From the NCBI RefSeq assembly GCF_014529535.1, contig NW_023503423.1, positions 8,145,340-8,209,339 of the forward strand: a stretch of 64,000 bases of DNA. The letters run 5' to 3'. This DNA comes from Bradysia coprophila. Its lineage: Eukaryota > Arthropoda > Insecta > Diptera > Sciaridae. This document shows positions 24,801-35,207 of this stretch, one piece after another. The number at the start of each line of letters is the position of its first letter. Within the stretch, counting starts at the first letter, position 1. A program made the translations under genes and the position numbers. The notes under the pieces are model-generated. The model saw only the letters and a list, made by a program, of their open reading frames with translations, did not search any database and was not told the origin of the DNA.

Positions 24801-24956
24801 GGTGGTAGAACAGGGCTTATTGGGAATTTTAATTATTGGATAATTCCGAAAAAATTATGAAACCGTAACCTTATTGCGTACTTGACATTATTGCCTATTT
24901 TTGCAAATTAACTGTAAGGGTTCATCTTTAAAATTGCGCTTAGCGCAATTACAAAA

Positions 24957-26251
24957 GCCCGTACGAAGTACTTCTCAAGTAGAAAACAAAAGTTTACGAT
25001 GTAATTTTTGGAATCCGAATTTACAACTTTTTTACCAATTTTCTTTTGGTATTGGTTTATATGTCAAACGAAATAAAAAGTAGCAAAATCTGATGAAATA
25101 TTCTCGATTTATGTGCAAAAACCACATAGGGCCACAAAGCGGCCTTAGTCCATGGGACCAAATTTGAAACTTCTTTCGCCACGTTCTTTTTGGTATTCAA
25201 TTACCTTCCACAAAAAACTAAATCTAGCGAAATCGGATGAGATTTACTCGATTTATGTGCAAAAAATACTTAGGGCCGAGTAGCGGCCTTAGTCCAAGGG
25301 CCTAAATTTGAAATTTTTTGCCACCATTCTATTCGGAATTCAATTATCTCTCAAATGAAACAAAAACTAGCAAAATCGGATGAGATTTACTCGATTTATG
25401 TGCAAAAAATACTTAGGGCCGAGTAGCGGCCTTAGTCCAAGGGCTCAAATTTGAAACTTTTTTCGCCATCATTCTATTCGGCATTCAATTATATCTCAAA
25501 TGAAACAAAAACTAGCAAAATCAGATGAGATTTACTCGATTTATGTGCAAAAAACAGTTAGGGCCGAGGTGCGGCCTTAGTCCAAGGGCCCAAATTTGAA
25601 ACTTTTTTCGCCACGTTCTTTTCGGTATTCAATTACCTTCCATAAAAAACTAAATCTAGCAAAATCGGATGAGATTTACTCGATTTATGTGCAAAAAATA
25701 CTTAGGGCCGAGTAGCGGCCTTAGTCCAAGGGCCCAAATTTGAAACATTTTTTGCCATCGTTCTATTCGGCATTCAACTATCTCTCAAATGAAACAAAAA
25801 CTAGCAAAATCAGATGAGATTTACTCGATTTATGTGCAAAAAACACTTAGGGCCGAGTAACGACCTTTGAGCCCTCCGAACAGGCCCACGTTGCATCTTA
25901 CCCAAAAACAATGTTCAGCAACTTTGTTCAACTCGTCAATACCTTTCATTTGATATATCACAAGCAGCTATTGCGTGCGTATTTCGGTAGATATCGTCGA
26001 AAGACTGAAAAACACCTATAGGGCCCTAGCTCTGGAGGGGCCGACCCTACCTTGCCCATTTTCGAGCTTGACCTTACTTTTGTCAATACCAATCGGGAAA
26101 AAAAGAATTTTCAAAAAAGGTTGTGATTTACTCAAGCTAGAGACGGACGGACGGACATTTTTTTAATTGCGGATTCGTCATCTATGAACATAACCAAATG
26201 CTTTGCCCTTACTGTCTGCTTCCAATTCGACCCCAGTACTTCGTACGGGGC
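24957..26251. mobile_element. 1.3-kb element, relative of the 1.24-kb repeat
   Basis: The ends GCCCGTACGAAGTAC and GTACTTCGTACGGGGC are inverted. The right 150 bp parallels the right part of 8138-9375 (GACGG microsatellite, GCGGATT..., CTTCCAATTCGACCCCAG, same terminus). The left and central part is instead a 144-bp tandem array. It may sit inside an older CAGGGCTTATT-ended sequence (24811 to 26296). Confidence 0.75.
25090..25870. repeat. 144-bp tandem array, about 5.5 copies
   Basis: TTTACTCGATTTATGTGCAA-type phrases occur at steps of 143-145 bp (CTCG at 25103, 25247, 25390, 25535, 25679, 25824), each followed by GGGCCGAG and GCGGCCTTAGTCCAAGGGCC. The units fall into two alternating sub-types (ACGTTCTTTT versus TCATTCTATTCGG). 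Confidence 0.85.
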
Positions 26252-26299
26252 TAAAAACTAGGAAAATTCTGACAAAAATTCTCAATAATAAGCCCAGCT

Positions 26300-27240
26300 T
26301 TCACTAGCGAGCGAAGTGAGCGAAATTTTCTTAATAAATTTTTCTTTAGTTTTAACATTTTTATGTTCCACTAGCGAATATTTACCCGAACTATTTCCAA
26401 TTTTTCTTTTCAAATTTTGCGCCCCAGATCGTTGTGTCCTATGCAAATGTCGCAATTGTGCGTGTGATGTAGCGGCACTGTGTGATTCACGTATACTGTG
26501 TAAGTTACACAATTGTAATCAGTAATACGAATCGAGGGCCTAATTGGAAAGAGTCGCCCGAAAATAAGGGCTTTTAACTATTTCCCCGAACGGTTTTTTT
26601 GAGCCAGCCGGGCCTGAGTCTTTCGCAATAATGTTGTAAGCCACAGCCATATAGATTGTGGATTTGAGCACTACTTCACAGGACCGTCAATGATCGACGC
26701 TGTCGGCGAGTCGGTCTTCTGTCACTTCAGACGAACAATACTTTTATTGACAATGTGATCGAAAATTTAAATTTCCTAAAAAATAATTTTGATTTTTAAA
26801 TTTCGTATCTAAAAAGACCCACTCGAAGGCAGTGCCATCGCCGATTTTTGCGGTAGTGACGAGAGCAATTTTCACAATCTATTTTGTGTCTCAATTTATA
26901 GATTTGACATTGGTGCGAGAAAAAGTGACAAAGAAATGTATGTGGAGTGGCTTGCACTATTATTGCGATAGGCTATAAAAGTATGTTACTACTAATGTAC
27001 TTGTTCAATGTGCATTCGTCGTTAGCGTTGATCACCTTATGTGACGTGCTAGGGTTCTTTAAGCATCTTATATTTCAAAGCTTTTGCTTGCCAAGTTCAT
27101 TTTAACTTTTGTTGTCTTACATTAAACACGCGTTCAAAGTTCTATTTCTGTTATCAATTAAGTAAAATTGGGGTGAGATGAGCTGCATATCTTTCAATAT
27201 AAATGGAGAACCGTATACTGGTAAAGTAGTTTTTGGATAA
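26300..27240. other. intergenic, nothing recognised
   Basis: No gene. The short frames at 26282-26525 on both strands overlap each other and have no protein signature. The phrase CGGGCCTGAGTC near 26608 has an echo near 22290-22350, perhaps old repeat debris. Confidence 0.35.
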
Positions 27241-27247
27241 AGTTTTA

Positions 27248-27367
27248 AGCTGCAATCGCACTTGCTCCGTTTAGCTCTCCGTTTACTTTTTAACAATTAG
27301 AAATGGGAAGAGCTTCCATTGTTCGTTCATAAACGGAGAGCTAAACGGCGTAAGTTCGCTGGCAGCT
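27248..27367. mobile_element. 120-bp MITE with TTA duplication
   Basis: Inverted arms of 38 bp run AGCTGCAATCGCACTTGCTC... to ...GTTCGCTGGCAGCT, flanked by TTA (27245-27247, 27368-27370). A 3-bp TWA duplication is typical of PIF/Harbinger-type MITEs. Confidence 0.75.
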
Positions 27368-27467
27368 TTATTGTTTTGTCATACAATAAGATGAATTATG
27401 GTTAATGTGGTTTTATAGATTAATATGAATATTAGAACAAATTGAAGTAAAAGATTTTGTATCAAAC

Positions 27468-27616
27468 CGACGCACTTCAAGTATAAGTGGTACTCTAAAT
27501 AGAGTACTGAAACTGGACAGTGTAATCGAACGAATTTGGGCATTGTAAAATTCATATACAAAATAGCACTCTTCTTGGCAGCTGTCATTAAAAACACTTT
27601 TGCTTGAAGTGCGTTG
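27468..27616. mobile_element. MITE C, copy 1
   Basis: It has ends CGACGCACTTCAAG...CTTGAAGTGCGTTG, with a 7-bp direct repeat ATCAAAC on both sides. It is homologous, in opposite orientation, to 36684-36840. Confidence 0.82.
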
Positions 27617-27715
27617 ATCAAACAATTCAGTTTCACGCAATTTTTTTTTTTTTGTAATCGATGGAGAACGTTTTTATACGATACTTTATTTTGTATCATA
27701 TGCCAAAAAAATCCA

Positions 27716-28064
27716 TCTATAATATAAAGTTTAATGTTTGTTGGTTTGTTTGATTGTCTCTCAATTTGCGCCCAGACGTAAAGTCCTAGAGACTTAAAAC
27801 TTGGCATACCGACATATAGGAAAATTTAGGAAGAACGAGGGAAAATTTTTTCACTTTAGTGTGTTATTTGACTCACGTTTTTTGCCACTTTACGTCGTGT
27901 ATGCGTTTCTTAAACGTTTAAACATTTTTGTAACGCGTGCAAATTTTTGATGCGTGAAAATATTTTCAACGGGTGAAAGAAAAATTTATTTTTGAGGCGT
28001 AAAAATATTTACATATTTTGTCATTTTAAATAAGTAATCCCGTGAAAACCGGGTACTACACTAG
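27716..28064 (+). mobile_element. non-autonomous Helitron, 349 bp
   Basis: It begins TCTATAATATAAAG after an A and ends in CTAG before a T, the A^T insertion signature of Helitrons. A small GC hairpin, CCCGTGAAAACCGGG, lies about 9 bp before the CTAG end, as the family requires. The left end continues into GTTTGTTGGTTTG, as in many insect Helitron ends. There is no Rep/helicase coding. Confidence 0.8.
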
Positions 28065-28387
28065 TGCTTCATAAAACAACTTTCATTTATATCGGTTGAG
28101 CATTGTTTAACACACAGAAGAATAAAATTAGGTTCCAATAAAAACATTTGTGCATCCGACAACTGAAATACGACCTATTTTGCCATGATTTTTCATTAAG
28201 AAATGTCAGTTTTTCCCGAACTATATATCGTGCGGGAAAAAACTTCATTTCTTTCGTGCGGGAAAAGAATTACGTGAATTTTTCTATGACTATACGATTG
28301 ATTAAATTTAATATGGTGAATGTGAAGTGTGTATGTTTTCAAGTAAATTGATGTGTTTTGTCTATTTCAGTTGTCCAACGCACAAAA

Positions 28388-28486
28388 CGTTGTTCGTACC
28401 TCGACAGGAAATGGATTTTTTCAGCACATGTCCTAATTTTGCTGGTGCTGAAAAAATCGTCATTTCCTGACTTGGTACGAAAAATA
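28388..28486. repeat. about 99-bp hairpin
   Basis: The arms TTCGTACCTCGACAGGAAAT... and ...CATTTCCTGACTTGGTACGAA are inverted copies with a short loop. Confidence 0.65.
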
Positions 28487-28569
28487 CTATTTTATATTTT
28501 ATTTCGATGCCGAACGTTATTCTCCGAACTAGTGTTGAAATATCGCGACTTCGTCGCTTCAAAAATCAT

Positions 28570-30050
28570 TGTTCCTAAAAGCCTTTTTTAGCGAATGAGA
28601 GGTTTCCAGCTCGAGCCGGAGGCGTTAGGAAAACAACTATCACAGCATCTTTGCATCAGATACCTTCTTCAGCATGCATGCAGTTCGACAATTTACATAT
28701 AAAGGATCGAGGTATTTAGCAAATACGTCCTTCTTTGTTTGAAATATGAAGATCTGATTCTTCTTCATCGGGTTGCGATGGCCCTTCGTTAGTGAAGAGC
28801 CGTGATGCAAAGTGTGTAATTCTAAGGAACTTATTTGAAGGAATTTTCATAAAAGTTTATAATTTCGAAGCTATGAGCATTTTAAGCTATTGAGCTATGT
28901 GACCCACCATAACTTGGGAAATTTGGCATATAGAAAGTTCGACACTTTTTCCACGGTTTTTTCCCCCAAAAATCGCCCATTTAGGAGCTATGAGCATTTT
29001 AAGTGTGAGCTATGTCAGCCATACGGGTATGTGTAAACTTCATCGGAACGGAATGATATACATCATTGGCGTACATGGTACATGGACAATGTTTTCTATA
29101 CGTGGGACACCGTAGTTACGTGTTTCGATTGTCAGATTTGAATATTCATGTGTTGCGTATTGTGTTGATGTACGTGGAATGTGAATAACTTACGAGTGGG
29201 ACGGAAATTAAACGCACATCACGTATGTTTAACGTATATAGTGTGGATGTTGGTCTTAAACATTGAATTTGGATCATATTTATATTTCTCAACATATTAT
29301 TTTAGTAAATTAGAAAAATTGGCGTTAAAATACTTTCATTTTTTATGAAGAGGTTGCACTTCATTATCATATCAGACAGTTGTTTAAGTTGAAATGTTCT
29401 TTAATTGATAATCAGTATTTTGATAAAATTCAAGTGCCGTCAAGTCGTAGATAATTCCTCGTGCTTTATGAATTTAAATTCAATTATGTTAACTATTAAT
29501 TATGTAACTTATACGCCACACACGTTAACTTTCAAAGCACGCTTCAACAATAAGAAATGTCAACCAACATAACTGCTAAAATGTATAATAACTACTATAA
29601 ACTGGTTAATATGGTGTAGTCGTTGGTGAATTCAATAAAATTCATATTTTTAAATCTCTGCGAAAGCGAAAAACGTCTCGGACGTATTATATTCGAGCCC
29701 GCTGTATAACCTTACCACACTTTTTAACAGGGGGCACGAATGATATACGCTTAGCACGTAGGAAATTTCGCTCAGTGTTCGTTTTGGATTCTAGTCCACA
29801 CGTGTTTCAGGGTTTTTCCCAAAATGAACGTTCTATTCAAATATTATTGAGATTTTGGACTTTAGTCGACACGTATTTCAGGGTTTTCCTAGAAAGTCGA
29901 TTATTTGGGAGCTATGATCGTTGTAGTGGTTGCTAAATCTCGATAAATACGGCTGATAGAAATGGTATTCGGTCAAAATAACCCCACCAAAATAACGAAT
30001 TGTAGTAATAACTAATGTCATTTTTTTTTTAAATGACGAGATGACCAGTA
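28570..30050. other. intergenic, low-level duplications
   Basis: No gene. Phrases such as GGAGCTATGAGCATTTTAAG recur near 28870, 28983 and, weaker, 29910, together with TTTCAGGGTTTTTCC near 29810 and 29877, showing an old local duplication. Confidence 0.4.
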
Positions 30051-30370
30051 TATCGACAGAATTCGAGGATATCGACTATATTCGATTCTATCGATAGTAT
30101 TCGAGTCTATCGACAGTATTCGAGGATATCGACTATATTCGAGGATATCGACAAAATTCGAGGATATCGGCTATATTCGAGGATATCGACTATATTCGAG
30201 GATATCGACTATATTCGAGGATATCGACTATATTCGAGGATATCGACTATATTCGAGGATATCGACTATATTCGAGGATATCGACTATATTCGATTCTAT
30301 CGATAGTATTCGAGGATATCGACTATATTCGAGGATATCGACTATATTCGAGGATATCGGCTATATTCCA
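30051..30370. repeat. 19-bp minisatellite, about 16 copies
   Basis: The unit CGAGGATATCGACTATATT is tandemly repeated with variants TCGATTCTATCGATAGTAT. The array is flanked by inverted phrases: CAAAATAACCCCACCAAAAT near 29972 and GGGGTTATTTTGG near 30498. Confidence 0.88.
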
Positions 30371-30566
30371 GGCAGAGCCCCTTTAACGTCTGGAAAGTAT
30401 GAAAAAGCTCGCCGCTTCTAAATTATAAGAAAACTAGTTCGAGACTGACCCTAAATATTATGGGTAATTATCAGTGTTTTGTCCTCTTTTTTTCACCGGG
30501 GTTATTTTGGTAGTAGTTATTTTGTCTCGTCGATATTTTATTGGGGTTATTTTAACCTAGAGCCGA

Positions 30567-30829
30567 AATGACCAGGAGATATGGGCCAGCACAGATATCG
30601 TACGAGTCCTGTGCCGTTTTTCGAAAATAACAAAAATATTGTGTCAGTCAAAGGCTGTAAATTTTGATGAACTTCAAATATGACATTTTGTACTTCTTTT
30701 TGAGAGTCGAAGCTGTAAGCGTCACCCCCACCGATATCAGTTCTTTTGTAAGTAGGCTCTAGGTTAAAATAACCTAGAAAATAACAGGACTCGTACGATA
30801 TCTGTGCTGGCCCATATCTCCTGGTCATT
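30567..30829. mobile_element. 263-bp fold-back element
   Basis: 46-bp perfect inverted arms run 30567-30612 and 30784-30829 (start AATGACCAGGAGATATGGGC). The interior carries the piece shared with 21769-21830. Confidence 0.82.
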
Positions 30830-32552
30830 ACCTATCCAATGAGCCCACACACATGTACGTCAATAGCCTGCAGTGGCAGTAAATCACGGACAAGAAACAC
30901 ACTTTTTCGCCTTTTGGTGGAAGTTCCCCAGCCAATAAAAAAATATTAAAACTAAACGACTGCGGTTTCCAACTATTGGGGCCAAGAGCTATCTGGGCGT
31001 GTAAACAAGGCGTCCCTAAAAAAACTCCGACGGAGCCTGGCTCACTTTCAAAAAAATCCCTCAGTTACAATTCTAAGGAGTTACAACAAGATATTAATTC
31101 GCTTCAGTTCACAAAATCCATCCCAATAAAAAAGAAATTTTTTCCGAAATGCATCCAAAAACTCCAATTCGTATCAGCGACCTATTGGGAGCTCAGAACA
31201 GCATTCATTAAAATCAGTCGGGTTCCTTACCCATACAAAATTTTTCTTTTCTTGAAATTTCAAACACCCCACTGAAACAGGTAAATTACTAACTCAATGT
31301 ATTTCTATGTAAATGAAATAATTTTTTGGGAAAATGACGGTTGTTGACTCTTTAAGGTCGCGACAATTAAATATGATTGTTCGGAGAAATTTAAAATAGA
31401 ATCCATCAAGCGACTAATTGCCTTTTCTTGTTACAGCGAATGAATGAAGTGCAATAGAATATAGGTCAGTGAACCAGACTAGTAAAAAGAAAAAAGATTG
31501 TTCTATTCTGTCCAACTCGTCTCAGTTCATTTTTCACTAAACTAGCAAACGAGTTTTCTTACAATACAAATATGATAGTATAAAAGCATAACGTCTGCTT
31601 AAAGTACATAAAAGCAACTGAAACCAGTTGAAACCAAAAAAATGAAAAAAAATGTCTGTGTCTATACCATTATATACTCATTCGCTAACTGAATAAAAAC
31701 TCTAATCGAAACCTAATCAGACAACACAAAATTAATCGAAGATATCACGTTGTGGTTAAATGGAATTTATTTGAAATTTTGATAGACTGATAGCAAGAGA
31801 AATTTTCCCAAGAGAAACAGTAACGACCTCAAGAAAAAAGAAATGATCGCGGAAAAAGTAGATTTTGATCGCAGATTGATCGCATACAAGGACATTCAAG
31901 TTTGTGACTAAAGCAGCTTTCTCTAATGATTATTCCCTTGACTGGAAGTCAGGGTTTAATGCCGGAAAATACCTTAAAATGTTTGTATGAAATATTGTAT
32001 GAGATGTTATGAAAAACGGAATTGTTTGTCCCAATATTTTGCTTGTAAACACGATAACTTGAGTAATTATCAACCAATTACTAATTTTATTTTTTTAATC
32101 GACGCAGAATTGATTTCCTGAGGTTAAGTTCGAAGATGGGCTATGTGGGATTAAGGATTTGGAAGATAGTTAGTCCAGAAAAACAGTATTTTCCACTGTT
32201 GGAAATTCAATCAATCGAAAAAGATTACTTTGATGAAATTTGATTTTGTCGGTTAGTTATATCCAGCTATATGATAGTCAGCTATCACTACGCGTGATAG
32301 TCAACTATCACGGTAGAAGATAAATAGCAGATTCCGCGCCATATCATAAAAATGTACAAAATTTTATGAAAAACCAATTTCTAAATCGTTAGATGTTAAA
32401 TGTATGGAATGACACTAAAAACAATCAAACAGTAAACTGGGAGTTTTAACCACGAGTGTGAAGTTTGCCGCCAGAGCGAAGCGATTATCTATAATAGCGA
32501 TTGTTTATTAATGATTTATTGTTGATTAAAAATCTGGCCGCAAATTTACAAG
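30830..32552. other. intergenic, one unassigned ORF
   Basis: A 99-codon plus-strand frame (30976-31275) has no recognisable domain and biased composition. Short inverted ATGATAGTCAGCTATCA/TGATAGTCAACTATCA words lie near 32270-32300. No gene is supported. Confidence 0.35.
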
Positions 32553-33777
32553 AAAACATAGCTAACGCCGACCCGTACGAAACACCTATTCGCATCAAAA
32601 GCCTTTAATGTGAAACTCTTCATTTCTCTTACTTCGTTTTCTTCTCTGCTGAAAAACTATTCTCCCTTTAAAATCACTTACATTATCCACTCTTTGCCTT
32701 GTTATCATATACAACTAAATTGCCGGAGGCAATATAGACAGCCCCGTACGAAGACAAATTTCATAAATTCCTATTTAAACAGCTATATACCGCTATATTT
32801 ACCTATATTTTGCTATAAATAAACATTTCCCAGATGAATATGCTATTATATAGCTCTATATGCCTGTATATAGCTCAATATAGCTGAATATAGGTATATA
32901 TAGATGTCCGTATATGGAATCCCTGAAACCCCACACACATAACAAATTATTTCCATGTTAACAGAAACTCTCTAAGTATCATTTTTCCCAAGATATTTCT
33001 ATTTTACTAAAATCCAATATGGCCGCCGGCAGCCATTTTGTTAGGAGACCGATAATAGTACCGACGCTTTACATTCGTTAATACCTTTCAAACAAAAAAA
33101 AATTCATGAAATTCGGTCAAAATTTACTCGAGATATTGTCAAAATACACCACGTTCACTGTACTTCCGAGTAGCCAGATAAGAGCTCACTCCAAGAGACC
33201 TAGCTCACGCTCCGGAGAACATAATTTCATAAAAATTTCCCTGATTGGTACGGTCAATACCTATCTAATAAAGCTAAAACAGACGAAATATGTTCAAATG
33301 TGGCCGACCTACAAGCAAAAACTGCTTGCCGCCCTGTGCCTGTTCCACACCAAGGGGTCTAACTCACGAGTCGGTCATCCGATTTCCATAAACTTTTTTT
33401 TTGTCGATCGGTATTGTAAATACCTTTTATTTGACGTATCACTTACAAGTTTAACGTTTAAATGTCCGGAGATATCTTCGAAAAACCGTAAAGCACTTAT
33501 TGGGCCACAGCTCGGGAGGGGTCGATCCAAAATCACTCATCTTCGAACTTAGCCTGTCTTTTGACATTACCAAACGGGAAAAATTTTCAAAATCGGATGC
33601 GTTTTACTCAAGTTATCGTGCAGACAGACAGACGGACAGACGGACATTTTTTTTTCGCGGATTTGGCATCTCTAGACAACCACAATAGGTTTCCCCTTAC
33701 TCAGGGAGTCCAATTCGACGTGTTACAAACGTATGCGTAAACCTATAAGACCCCAGTACTTCGTACGGGTCTAAAAA
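32553..33777. mobile_element. 1.24-kb interspersed repeat, copy 2
   Basis: A near-identical, same-orientation copy of 8138-9375. The differences I noticed are a shorter GACA microsatellite, a small replaced stretch near 32990-33005 and scattered single bases. The 148-codon frame at 33106-33552 and its counterpart in copy 1 share a peptide (VDRYCKYLLFDVSL) without a recognised domain. Confidence 0.8.
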
Positions 33778-33779
33778 GA

Positions 33780-35207
33780 GAACAGAAAAAGTACTTTTCC
33801 AAAGAATGTATACTCAAGCGAAGGTTTTTTTATCACTGTTGTTTATTTATTTGTGATATTTCGGAAGTTTAACAACGGATAATAAAATGAAATTGATTAA
33901 AAATATATTGAAAAAATTGTCAGTCAAGGGACCTGACCCGCCCAGGTGGGACATAGTTATTTTGGAATTATCAGTTGGAATTCTTTCCATTACTTATCGG
34001 TTCTATATTTCTAGCTCACGATGTGTATTACTTATCTAGAATAAAAAAAGTTCACCTGATAGTAAGCTTGCGTCACGCCTGCTTACTGACGTGCATAAAT
34101 GAGATCGCAACGTATTTTCATATTCTTGCGTTTTTGCAACACTCTCCATGCATATTGGGCTTAACTCTTCCTGAATTAGATTTTCTTATGTTATGTTATA
34201 TACTCGTATGTCCTACGTACGTAGATATAATGGTACATTACGCAGCTACAATATGAATTCAGAAAGAATGAGTTAAGTCTAAATATGCAGTGCCAACACC
34301 CCCTCTAGCAAACAAACTTCGTTTTGACGCTGTCAAAATAACACCTTATTCCTTTGTTTGTAGAAGCATACACTGTTGACTGATTTCTAATTTTATCTGT
34401 CTAGAACGATAATCTCGAGCTTATCCCTCTAGGGAGTTTTTGTTTATCTCGATATATCTGTTCTCGACAGATAAAATATGATATGCACCTATTGCCAGAC
34501 TGTTATTTTGACGTGTAGGCATTATGGCCCACGCCTTCGGCGGGGGCAATAATGTCCTACACGTCAAAATACCAATCTTGGCAACAGATGCATAATATAT
34601 ATTACTTGTAAAATACAAAGGCTACGTTCATAGCATCTGCAACTAAGCAGTGAACAGATTTTCCAAGAGAGGCCTGCGTATACTACGGATGCTCTAGTTG
34701 TTGACAGTATTTTGGTTTCATCTAATTGTTAATCGACAAATTATCATTAAGAAAAATATTTGACAATTATTAGTGCGAATTTCTATAAATCTGGTTGAAA
34801 TGACCTACTCGTCTACATTTTAAAAGTTAACTAAAAATTTATAATTTCTGCCACATTAGAGGCTCTCATTAAATTTATACTTGTGGCGGTTCAAAAAATG
34901 TTGTTTATTTTGTGGCAGATCATATTAGAGAGGCTAAATATCCGTTAAAAAAATCTGTGCTAGTGCTTGGTTCAGAGCTATGCTACGTTGCATTTTTACC
35001 ACCTTAATTAATGTAGTTAGGATGCTAGAGTACACAACCTTTTTCGTGTTTTAAGCTTAGACTAAATAGGTATAGGAGGGAAAGACTCCTAGCGACGGAA
35101 AGTCCATTTTCTCTCCCTAGTAAAGGAAAAAAGAATTATGAAATGCCAGTCTATTACTACTTAGTCTAAGGTTTTCAGTGTATCAATTGGCCCACATTTT
35201 ATTTCAG
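33780..35207. other. upstream region of the aldehyde oxidase
   Basis: The first coding exon of the oxidase should be here or further left, but I found no frame resembling the usual beta-strand start of the [2Fe-2S] domain with a donor in the right phase. The region also holds the hairpin at 34492-34584. Confidence 0.4.
34492..34584. repeat. 93-bp hairpin
   Basis: The arms TTGCCAGACTGTTATTTTGA... and its complement meet at a GC-rich loop (CACGCCTTCGGCGGGGGC). Confidence 0.7.

Noticed and set aside
25090..25870. CRISPR-like array
   Set aside because: Units are contiguous 144-bp tandem repeats without unique spacers, in a eukaryotic genome; the 19-bp and 51-bp arrays fail for the same reason.
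27379..27807. 142-codon minus ORF
   Set aside because: It runs across MITE C and the start of the Helitron, so it is a chance fusion of repeats.
33106..33552. 148-codon ORF in the 1.24-kb repeat as a transposase
   Set aside because: The longer frame is specific to copy 2; copy 1 has only an 84-codon counterpart. No catalytic motif is visible.
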